A DNA stretch of 16,931 nucleotides, taken from Bacteroidales bacterium UBA1711. GTDB lineage: Bacteria; Bacteroidota; Bacteroidia; Bacteroidales; P3. A program made the position numbers and the translations under genes. Positions 6,259 to 13,210 of the stretch are shown here, piece after piece. How positions within the stretch are numbered: the stretch's first letter is position 1; the number at the start of each line of letters is the position of its first letter. The notes under the pieces were generated by a model. It was not told the origin of the DNA. It did not search any database and saw only the letters and a program-made list of their open reading frames with translations. The DNA lies in contig DCJB01000098.1 in NCBI GenBank assembly GCA_002317325.1, forward strand, positions 1-16,931. The letters are read 5' to 3'.

Positions 6259-7086
6259 TTATTGTTGCAAGGCGGCGGCCATCTGCTGCTGCAGTTTGCT
6301 GGCTTCCTCGGCGGCACGCTCGGCAAAGTCGGGACCGTTTGAGGCGTAGATGATGCCTCGCGACGAGTTCACGAGGAGGCCGCAGTCGCGGGTGAGGCCG
6401 TAGCGGCAGACCTCTTCGAGGCTTCCGCCCTGGGCACCCACGCCCGGCACCAGCAGGAAACTGTCCGGCACAATGGCTCGCACCTGCGTCAGCATATCGG
6501 CCTTGGTGGCGCCAACCACATACATCATGTTCTCCTTATTGCCCCACTGCTTGGAGGTATCCAGCACTTTCTCGAAGAGTTTCTTATCGCCCTCGACGGG
6601 GAGGAACTGGAAGTCGAATGCACCTTTGTTGGAAGTGAGGGCCAGCAGGATGACCCATTTGTTGTCGAAAACCGTGAACGGCTGCACCGAGTCGGCGCCC
6701 ATATAGGGGGCTATGGTCAGCGCGTCGAAGTTGAAGTCTCCTGCGGGGTCGAGGAAGGCTTTGGCGTACTGCTGCGAGGTGTTGCCGATGTCGCCTCGCT
6801 TGGCGTCGGCAATGGTGAAGGCCGGCTTGTCTATGCTGTGGAGGTAGTCCATCGTCTTCTTCAGCTGCACGAGGCCTTCGATGCCCATGGCTTCGTAGAA
6901 GGCCAGATTGGGCTTGTAGGCCACGGTGTAGTCGATGGTCGCATCGATGATGGCCTTGTTGAACAGGAAAACGCCGTCTTCGGCTTCGGCCAGGTGGGCG
7001 GGCATCTTCTTCTTATCGACATCGAGGCCCACGCAGAGGAACGACTGGCGTTGGCGGATGAGGGATATGAGCTCTTGTCTATTCAT
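6259..7086 (-). CDS. pyrF: Orotidine 5'-phosphate decarboxylase, type 2
   Basis: A 275-residue enzyme that converts OMP to UMP, the last step of UMP synthesis. The catalytic signature IADAKRGDIGNT spans residues 92-103 with Asp94, Lys96 and Asp99; FLCVGLDVD at 16-24 and VAYKPNLAFYEAMG at 55-68 form other parts of the active site. The length and the KRGDIGNT form indicate the longer subgroup 2 enzymes rather than the 230-residue E. coli type. It lies 40 nt downstream of the GldA-type ATPase gene and 16 nt upstream of a membrane protein gene, all on the minus strand. It is separated from pyrK and pyrD by several kilobases. Confidence 0.97.
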   Translation of the reverse strand: MNRQELISLIRQRQSFLCVGLDVDKKKMPAHLAEAEDGVFLFNKAIIDATIDYTVAYKPNLAFYEAMGIEGLVQLKKTMDYLHSIDKPAFTIADAKRGDIGNTSQQYAKAFLDPAGDFNFDALTIAPYMGADSVQPFTVFDNKWVILLALTSNKGAFDFQFLPVEGDKKLFEKVLDTSKQWGNKENMMYVVGATKADMLTQVRAIVPDSFLLVPGVGAQGGSLEEVCRYGLTRDCGLLVNSSRGIIYASNGPDFAERAAEEASKLQQQMAAALQQ

Positions 7087-7126
7087 GATGGGGTTTCTGT
7101 GTATTTGGGTGGAATAATCTGAGGGG

Positions 7127-7819
7127 TTATGCCGTCACTTGGTGGAACTTCTCTGTGAGTTGCTGCGAGGTGATGTGGGCCATTGGGTCGTCGGAGACAA
7201 TGCGGCCGTGGTTGATGATGATGGCGCGGGTGCACATGGCTTCCACTTCCTGCATGATGTGGGTGGAGAGCAGCACCACCTTGTCCTTGCCGGCGTTGCG
7301 TATGACGGATCGAATCTCTTCCAGCTGGTTGGGGTCGAGACCCGTAGTGGGTTCGTCGAGAATGAGCACCTTCGGGTCGTGAATGAGTGCCTGAGCGAGG
7401 CCCACCCGCTGGCGGTAGCCCTTTGACAGCTGGGCGATGCGTTTGTTGCATTCGGGCGCGAGGCCTACCAGTTCAATCATTTCTTCGGCTTTCTCCTTGG
7501 TGTTTTTCACCCCCTGTATGCCCGCGGCGAACTGGAGGAACTCGCGGACGTACATTTCGAGGTATAGCGGGTTGTGCTCGGGCAGGTAGCCTATTTCGCG
7601 GCGGACGGCCAAGGGGTCGTCATAGATGCTGTGGCCGCAGATGGCGGCTTCGCCTTCCGAAGGTGGAATGAAACAGGTGAGTATCTTCATCAGGGTCGAT
7701 TTGCCGGCTCCGTTGGGGCCGAGCAGACCCACCACCTCGCCTTGGCTCACGCCGAAGCTCACGTCGTCGAGGGCCTTCTGCCCGTCGTAGATTTTAGTAA
7801 TATGCTGGATGTCTATCAT
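7127..7819 (-). CDS. gldA: ABC transporter ATP-binding protein, GldA type
   Basis: A 230-residue ATPase subunit. Motifs: Walker A GPNGAGKST (34-42), Q-loop region GYLPEHNPLYLEMYVREFL (77-95), signature LSKGYRQR (131-138), Walker B VLILDEP (151-157), D-loop GLD and switch His187. The GYLPEHNPLY sequence, with Glu where many ABC proteins have Gln, is typical of GldA, the ATPase subunit linked to GldF/GldG in gliding Bacteroidota. It also occurs widely in non-gliding Bacteroidales, where its function is uncertain. No permease gene is present nearby. ATG 7817-7819 opens the family-like MIDIQHITKIY; an upstream in-frame start would include the leader hairpin. First gene of the gldA-pyrF-membrane protein group. 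Confidence 0.9.
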   Translation of the reverse strand: MIDIQHITKIYDGQKALDDVSFGVSQGEVVGLLGPNGAGKSTLMKILTCFIPPSEGEAAICGHSIYDDPLAVRREIGYLPEHNPLYLEMYVREFLQFAAGIQGVKNTKEKAEEMIELVGLAPECNKRIAQLSKGYRQRVGLAQALIHDPKVLILDEPTTGLDPNQLEEIRSVIRNAGKDKVVLLSTHIMQEVEAMCTRAIIINHGRIVSDDPMAHITSQQLTEKFHQVTA

Positions 7820-7827
7820 GGATGAGT

Positions 7828-7843
7828 GGCGGTTCTGACCGCC
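7828..7843 (-). promoter_or_regulatory. GC-rich hairpin just upstream of gldA start
   Basis: GGCGGT and ACCGCC form a perfect 6-bp stem around a 4-nt loop, ending 8 nt before the gldA ATG. It covers the region where a ribosome would bind and lacks a T-run, so it may reduce translation start rather than end transcription. This is inference from position. Confidence 0.35.
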
Positions 7844-7860
7844 GTTTGTTCGTTCTCGTG

Positions 7861-7868
7861 GAAAGATA
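7861..7868 (-). promoter_or_regulatory. Weak candidate -7 box for gldA operon
   Basis: TATCTTTC on the minus strand differs from TAnnTTTG at the last base. It would place the start near 7856, about 37 nt before gldA. No clear -33 element was found, so transcription may instead read through from the amidase gene. Confidence 0.3.
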
Positions 7869-7916
7869 GGAAGCGCAGATTCATGCCGAATAGCCTGTGC
7901 CGAATGCAAGAAGTTC

Positions 7917-9221
7917 CTAATACTTGACTCTTTTTCGTTCTTCGGCCAGTTCTTTGGCCTTTTGGAGGGTGATGCGCTCGCTGCCGAGGAAGGCTACCAC
8001 AAAGGCGTCTTTGAAGCCCATTTCGCGCACTTTCTTTTGCAGTTTGGAGGCCTCGCCCACCTCGGCACAGCTGCCGGTAGTGTAGCAGTAGGTTGATTTC
8101 TGCATATAGTACTCGTATTCGGTGAGGCCTTTGAAGTCGCGCGAACCTTCTGCCACCTCCTTATTGCTGGTCATAAACTGCACCTTATAGACGAGCGGAA
8201 CCGAGGCGGGCAGGGCTGCGGTGTCGGCGTTGGCGGCCGGCGCCGCGGGGGCGGGAGTTTCGGGTGGCTCGGGCATAGGCAGGGGAGGGGCTACGTTGGT
8301 CTCGGCGGTGGAGGGGACAAAGGTGGAAGGGGCTGTGACTGTCTGTTCGGCCTTGGGCTTGTCCTTGGGTTTCTCCTCGGCTTCCTCTGCCTCGGGGGTC
8401 TTGGCCTCCACCTTCTTCATCTTGAGGTTGTCCGGCACCTTGCTTCCTTCTCTTGCGGCTTTGTAGGCGGCGAAGGCCTTGAAGATGCAGTTCACGATGG
8501 TGGTCTGTCCTTCGTCGGACATCATGTAACGTTCCTCGTCGGGGTTGCTGATGAATCCCACTTCCGTCAGCACCGAGGGCATTGCGGTCTTATAGAGGAC
8601 AAAAATCTCCGCCTGCTTCACCCCGCGGTTGATGGTCTTCACCGACTTGCGGTACTGCTCCTGAATGAATCCGGCGAAGTCGAGGCTGTGGTCGAGATAG
8701 GTATTCTGATACATGGCGAACATCACGTAGCTCTCGGGCGAGTTGGGGTCGAAACCCTGATAGTCGCTGTTGTCCCGATAGCCCTCTTCCAGCAGTATGT
8801 CGGCGTTCTCCTTCTTGGCCACCTCGAGGTTTGCCTTGCTTTGCGACAGTCCCATGACGTAGGTCTCCATGCCCGTGGGCGTGGAGTTGTTCCACGAGTT
8901 GCAGTGGATTGAGAGGAAGAGGTCGGCTTTGGCTTTGTTGGCCATTTCAGCCCGGGCCGAGAGGCTCACGTCCACGTCCTGGGTGCGGGTGTAGATGACG
9001 TGTATGCCGGGGTAGTTCTCCTCGATGAGTTTGCCCAATTTCAGGGCGATGGAGAGGGTGATGTTCTTCTCCTGCGAGCGTTTGCCCACAGCACCCGGTT
9101 TTGCCCCCCCGTGGCCGGCATCTATCACCACGGTCTTGACTTGGCCGGCTGCCTTTTTTTGGCAGAAGGCGCTGCCTCCCGCCAAAGCGACCATAATTAG
9201 GAGAGCAAATAATCGTTTCAT
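7917..9221 (-). CDS. N-acetylmuramoyl-L-alanine amidase with SPOR-like C-terminus
   Basis: A 434-residue secreted zinc amidase (Amidase_3, AmiC-like) that cleaves the bond between MurNAc and the stem peptide of peptidoglycan. A signal peptide covers residues 1-20. The catalytic domain (about 28-255) shows zinc ligands His37 (DAGHGG), Glu51 (RSQEKN) and His106 (SIHCNS), and the catalytic Glu220 (LTEVGF). A long low-complexity linker rich in Glu, Lys, Pro and Ala (about 265-343) leads to a C-terminal domain (about 345-434) that resembles a SPOR-like peptidoglycan-binding fold, starting VYKVQFMTS. Start ATG 9219-9221 has AGGA immediately upstream. Divergent from lptD, an arrangement I recall from other Bacteroidota. 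Probably acts in cell separation or wall remodelling. Confidence 0.95.
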   Translation of the reverse strand: MKRLFALLIMVALAGGSAFCQKKAAGQVKTVVIDAGHGGAKPGAVGKRSQEKNITLSIALKLGKLIEENYPGIHVIYTRTQDVDVSLSARAEMANKAKADLFLSIHCNSWNNSTPTGMETYVMGLSQSKANLEVAKKENADILLEEGYRDNSDYQGFDPNSPESYVMFAMYQNTYLDHSLDFAGFIQEQYRKSVKTINRGVKQAEIFVLYKTAMPSVLTEVGFISNPDEERYMMSDEGQTTIVNCIFKAFAAYKAAREGSKVPDNLKMKKVEAKTPEAEEAEEKPKDKPKAEQTVTAPSTFVPSTAETNVAPPLPMPEPPETPAPAAPAANADTAALPASVPLVYKVQFMTSNKEVAEGSRDFKGLTEYEYYMQKSTYCYTTGSCAEVGEASKLQKKVREMGFKDAFVVAFLGSERITLQKAKELAEERKRVKY

Positions 9222-9265
9222 ATCCTGTTGTGTATTTTTATTTTAGTGATGTCGGCAAAAAGTGC

Positions 9266-9273
9266 TATCTTTG
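9266..9273 (+). promoter_or_regulatory. Bacteroidota -7 box for lptD
   Basis: TATCTTTG on the plus strand, followed by CA, is an exact TAnnTTTG match. A weak -33 (TTTTAG, 9241-9245 region) lies about 20 bp upstream. Transcription would start near 9278, giving a leader of about 27 nt to the TTG start of lptD. Confidence 0.7.
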
Positions 9274-9286
9274 CAGTTTCAATTTG

Positions 9287-9294
9287 CAAAGATA
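9287..9294 (-). promoter_or_regulatory. Bacteroidota -7 box for the amidase gene
   Basis: TATCTTTG on the minus strand, followed by CAA, is an exact consensus match. A TTG at 9317-9315 (minus strand) lies 20 bp upstream, in the expected -33 place. Transcription would start near 9282, with a leader of about 60 nt. It faces the lptD promoter. Confidence 0.7.
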
Positions 9295-9304
9295 CGAGGA
9301 AATT

Positions 9305-11971
9305 TTGAGAATAGGCAAGTATCAGTGGAAAATTTTGAACATCTGCCTGTTAGTCTTGTTTCTAACGGGTCCGACGAGCCTCTGTGCACAGGAGGTTCGG
9401 GAGGTCGTTTTGCCCAATTCCCTGCTTTCCGTTCCCGATTCCGTTCCCGATACCGTCGCCCGCACGGGCGACACAGCTGCAAAAAAGCGGCCTTCTGCCC
9501 GACTGCTGCCCGCCTCGGAAAACGCCCTCACCACCACCGTACACTATCAGGCCGAGGACTCAATTGTGCTCGATGTCGTCAATCGTGCGGCCCGGCTCTA
9601 CAGGAAAGGCGTTGTCAAGTACGAGGAGATGGAGCTCAAGTCCGATGACGTGCAAGTCGATTTCGACCAGCAGATGATGTATGCCCGCCCTATGGCCGAC
9701 AAGGATGGGAAGCTGCTCGGTCACCCCTTCTTTAAGCAGGGCGAGTCGGAATATATTGCCGACACCATCGCCTTCAACTACGGCACCAAGAAAGGACTCA
9801 TCTCCGGGGTGGTGACCCAGGAGGGCGAAGGCTTCCTCCACGGTTCCAAGGTTAAGAAGATGAACGACTCGGTGATGTATCTCAACAGCGGACAATATAC
9901 CACCTGCAACTACGACCACCCCCATTTCGCTCTCAACTTCACCCATTCCAAGATGATAACGGGCGACAAGATTGTAACCGGGCCGGCCTACCTCTCAGTC
10001 GGCGATGTGCCCACCCCATTGGTGCTGCCTTTCGCCTTCTTCCCCATCCGCAGCGGCCGCACTTCGGGTTTTCTGATGCCCTCCTACGGGTGGCAGGACG
10101 GCCGCGGCTACTACCTCCGCGACGGCGGCTGGTATTTCGCCCTCAACGACACCATCGACCTCACCCTCCTCGGCGACATCTACACCAACCTCAGCTGGGC
10201 GTTGGAGGCCAAGAGCAATTACAACCTGCGGTACAAGTACAAGGGAAGTTTCGACATCCGCTACGGAATCACCCGCGAGGGTATCAAGGGCGACAGCACC
10301 ACCTACAAGCAGTATGGCGACTTCAAACTCGCCTGGAAACACGAGCAGGACCCCAAGGCAAACCCCTTCAGCCGCTTCTCGGCCGATGTCAACCTGCAAA
10401 GCCGCAACTACAACCGCAACACCTCCAACAGCAGCGAATATTTCAACAGCACCACCACCTCCAGTATCTCCTATTCCGCCAAGATTGGCAGTTCTGTCAA
10501 CCTCGCCGCCTCCCTGCGCGAGTCTTACAACGCCAAGACCGGCCTCATGGACCTCAAACTCCCCTCGCTCTCGCTCAATACGTCCACCTTCTACCCCTTC
10601 CGCCGCAAGGCGGCCTCCGGCTCTTACCGTTGGTATGAGAATATCTCTATGTCCTACACCATGTCGGGCGACAACAATATCTCCGCCCAAGACTCTGTCC
10701 TCTTCACCAAGGCGGTGCTGAACAAAATGCGCTACGGCATCAAGCACTCGGTGCCAATCAGCAGCTCGGTCAAGGTGTTCAAGTTCTTCAATTGGACAAA
10801 CTCCGTCAGTTACAATGAGCGCTGGCACTGGAATACGGTCCGTAAGTCGTGGGACACCCTCTCCAACCGGGTGGTGGTGGATACCCTCCGAGGCTTCCGC
10901 TCCAACCGCGATGTCTCGCTCACCTCGTCGCTCACCACCCGCATCTATGGTATGTTCAATTTCAAGCGGGGCGTAGTAAAGGCCTTCCGACACGTCATCA
11001 ACCCCGCTCTCTCGTTCAACTTCCGCCCCAACTTTGGCAGCCCCAAGTTTGGCTGGTGGCAATCCTATACCGACAACACGGGCTACATCCACCGCTATTC
11101 TATTTTCGAGCAGAGCCTCTATGGAGGTCCCGCTGACGGCCGGTCCGGACAGCTGCGGCTGAGTATCGACAACAACGTGGAAATGAAGGTTGTCAACCGC
11201 AAAGACACCGTCGCCCGCAAAATCGTGCTTATCGAGAGTCTTAATCTGGCCGGCAGCTACGACCTTGCCAAGGACTCGCTCCGTTGGTCAGATTTCACCC
11301 TCACGGGCCGTACTACCCTCCTCAAGAAACTTATCCTCAACTATTCCGGCTCGTTCTCGCCCTACTACACCGACAGCGCCGGCCGCAAGTATGATGTCTT
11401 CGTATGGCAGCGGGGCGAGAAACTGCTGCAAAAAAACAACTCCACTTGGAGCGCCCAACTCTCCTTCAGCCTCAACAACGACACCTTCAAAAAGAAGGGA
11501 ACCGATGGAAAATCCGCTGCCCCCAAGGGCGAACAGATTGTGGCGCCTATCATGCAGTCGCCCTACAACTATAACCCCGCCCTGCTCATGGGCACCTACG
11601 CCGACTTCACGGTGCCGTGGAACCTCTCGTTCAGCTACACCTTCAGCTATGTGAGCACATACGTGGCTGCGCAGTATAACCTCAAGCACGAGGTCTTGCA
11701 GACACTCAGCGTGTCGGGCAACTTCAACATCACCTCCAAGTGGCGCATAGCCGTCTCAACGGGCTACGACTTTGTCAACAAGGGAATGTCCTATACCTCC
11801 ATTGACCTCTATCGCGACCTCCACTGTTGGGAGATGCGTTTCAATTGGGTGCCTTTCGGCTACTACAAGAGTTGGAACTTCCAAATCAACATCAAGGCTC
11901 CCTCGCTCAAGGATGTGAAGTACGAGAAGAAGCAGTCATATCAGTCCAACCAGGGATATTATGTTTATTGA
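9305..11971 (+). CDS. lptD: LPS-assembly outer-membrane protein LptD
   Basis: An 888-residue LptD, the beta-barrel that inserts LPS in the outer leaflet. TTG 9305 is preferred as start: it gives a signal peptide ending LCA-Q at residue 28, follows GAGGA, and lies after the promoter; the open frame to 9230 would include the promoter. Residues about 65-200 form the OstA/LptA-like periplasmic jellyroll (YQAEDSIVLDVVNRAARLY). FPIRSGRTSGFLMPSYG corresponds to the conserved barrel-entry motif of LptD (SGFLIP in E. coli). The rest is a barrel of alternating Tyr/Ser/Asn-rich strands ending with an aromatic Tyr. The mature protein has only two cysteines, Cys201 (TTCNYD) and Cys841 (LHCWEM). Divergent from the amidase gene. 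Confidence 0.92.
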   Translation: MRIGKYQWKILNICLLVLFLTGPTSLCAQEVREVVLPNSLLSVPDSVPDTVARTGDTAAKKRPSARLLPASENALTTTVHYQAEDSIVLDVVNRAARLYRKGVVKYEEMELKSDDVQVDFDQQMMYARPMADKDGKLLGHPFFKQGESEYIADTIAFNYGTKKGLISGVVTQEGEGFLHGSKVKKMNDSVMYLNSGQYTTCNYDHPHFALNFTHSKMITGDKIVTGPAYLSVGDVPTPLVLPFAFFPIRSGRTSGFLMPSYGWQDGRGYYLRDGGWYFALNDTIDLTLLGDIYTNLSWALEAKSNYNLRYKYKGSFDIRYGITREGIKGDSTTYKQYGDFKLAWKHEQDPKANPFSRFSADVNLQSRNYNRNTSNSSEYFNSTTTSSISYSAKIGSSVNLAASLRESYNAKTGLMDLKLPSLSLNTSTFYPFRRKAASGSYRWYENISMSYTMSGDNNISAQDSVLFTKAVLNKMRYGIKHSVPISSSVKVFKFFNWTNSVSYNERWHWNTVRKSWDTLSNRVVVDTLRGFRSNRDVSLTSSLTTRIYGMFNFKRGVVKAFRHVINPALSFNFRPNFGSPKFGWWQSYTDNTGYIHRYSIFEQSLYGGPADGRSGQLRLSIDNNVEMKVVNRKDTVARKIVLIESLNLAGSYDLAKDSLRWSDFTLTGRTTLLKKLILNYSGSFSPYYTDSAGRKYDVFVWQRGEKLLQKNNSTWSAQLSFSLNNDTFKKKGTDGKSAAPKGEQIVAPIMQSPYNYNPALLMGTYADFTVPWNLSFSYTFSYVSTYVAAQYNLKHEVLQTLSVSGNFNITSKWRIAVSTGYDFVNKGMSYTSIDLYRDLHCWEMRFNWVPFGYYKSWNFQINIKAPSLKDVKYEKKQSYQSNQGYYVY

Positions 11972-12036
11972 GTGAAGTGTGAATCCCTGCTGTTAGTAAT
12001 AAATCGTCTCAGCACAAATCAGCACCATATCATATC

Positions 12037-12348
12037 ATGCCGTCTAAACAGTTTTACAACATTGGCGAGGTTTCCGAACTACTGGGCGTGAACCCCTCAG
12101 CGATTCGCTATTGGGAGTCGCAGTTTTCGACGCTTCGTCCTCTCAAGAGCGTGAAAGGCACGCGGCTCTATTCCATGGATGACATAGAAAAAATCCAGTA
12201 TGTCAAGCACCTCAAGAGTGACTGCGGCTATTCGTCCGATGGCATTCGGCAGAGGCTCCGCACCTACAATACCGACAACCGTCGGCAGGTGGTGCAGACG
12301 CTCCTCAGGCTCCGCTCGCTCCTGATGGACCTCAAGGACCAGCTGTAG
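12037..12348 (+). CDS. Minimal MerR family transcriptional regulator
   Basis: A 103-residue protein made almost entirely of a MerR winged helix-turn-helix. FYNIGEVSELLGVNPSAIRY covers the recognition helix region (about residues 6-25), then WE and GTRLYSMDDIEKIQYVKHL (about 41-59) and a short helical end. There is no effector-binding domain, so it may respond by dimer or partner contact, or act as a constitutive DNA-binding protein. Such short MerR-like proteins are common in Bacteroidota. It starts 65 nt after lptD without a TAnnTTTG promoter in the gap, so it is probably co-transcribed with lptD. Its targets cannot be told. Confidence 0.9.
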   Translation: MPSKQFYNIGEVSELLGVNPSAIRYWESQFSTLRPLKSVKGTRLYSMDDIEKIQYVKHLKSDCGYSSDGIRQRLRTYNTDNRRQVVQTLLRLRSLLMDLKDQL

Positions 12349-12403
12349 CCCCCGCATTGCTGTTTTTCTGTCACCAAATAATTAACCATCAATACACATT
12401 GTC

Positions 12404-13210
12404 ATGAAAACAAACATCTTATCCTTGGCGGCGGGTCTGTTTTTATTGGCTTCCTGTACCAGTAACCAGTATGTTTCCTACACCCTCAAGAATGCAGACA
12501 AGCAAGGCACCGTCAATCAACAGGCCTTTGCTGTTGATTACGGCCGGTTTGTCATCACCTATTCCGCCGAGGGGGGGTGCAATCTGCGCAACAATAGCGA
12601 CTCGATGATGATTGTTGATTTGGGCGCCTCTTATTTTGTCACCGACGACGGCAATTCCAACTGCATATATGATAACCGGGTGACATCTACCACAAAAACA
12701 AACAGTTCTACCAGCACCCGTGCCTATAGCGACCGCGATACATACTACGGCAAGCACTCCTCCTCTTCGTCCACCTACACCGGTGCCCGAAGCAACACCG
12801 CAACCACCTCTACTACCACCGTTGAGAAAGAGGAACGCTATGTCTGTATCCCGCCACACGCCAGTTCCAACCTCAAGTTCTTCCGCCTGCAGTCGCCCAG
12901 CCCCTACCTTCCCGGCACACAGACGTTCATTCCGCAGGAGCAGTTTTACGATGAGAACAACGGATTCCAGCCCTGCACTCACGTGCTGAGTTATGGCTAC
13001 GGTTCCAATCAGGACACCCGCTATGAGATGGCGCGCAACGAGTTCTACATCACATGGCAGACAGTTTCCAAGGACGAGCAGCCTGTCTCGGGTCGCAATA
13101 TCCAACACAACGCCGTGGCCAACAAAAAACAGATTATCGCCACCACCATTGGCGCCAGTGCCGGCTTGATTGGCCTCATAGTGCTTTCTGCTGTATTGGC
13201 TTCGATTTAG
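12404..13210 (+). CDS. Predicted lipoprotein with C-terminal hydrophobic segment
   Basis: A 268-residue protein I do not assign to a family. The amino end is a signal sequence with a good lipobox (LASC, Cys18). Residues about 20-90 and 145-232 look folded; between them (about 93-140) is a Ser/Thr-rich low-complexity stretch with few hydrophobic residues, probably a disordered linker. Six cysteines occur in the mature chain (18, 60, 87, 148, 191 among the visible ones). A hydrophobic segment at about 243-268 (IIATTIGASAGLIGLIVLSA) ends the protein, so both ends may touch a membrane. It starts 55 nt after the MerR gene and its TAG overlaps the stop of the convergent GH95 gene. Confidence 0.8.
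   Translation: MKTNILSLAAGLFLLASCTSNQYVSYTLKNADKQGTVNQQAFAVDYGRFVITYSAEGGCNLRNNSDSMMIVDLGASYFVTDDGNSNCIYDNRVTSTTKTNSSTSTRAYSDRDTYYGKHSSSSSTYTGARSNTATTSTTTVEKEERYVCIPPHASSNLKFFRLQSPSPYLPGTQTFIPQEQFYDENNGFQPCTHVLSYGYGSNQDTRYEMARNEFYITWQTVSKDEQPVSGRNIQHNAVANKKQIIATTIGASAGLIGLIVLSAVLASI

Noticed and set aside
9995..11092. Minus-strand open frame of 365 residues inside lptD
   Set aside because: Shadow of the LptD frame; composition is dominated by Gly, Val and Glu with no recognisable motif.
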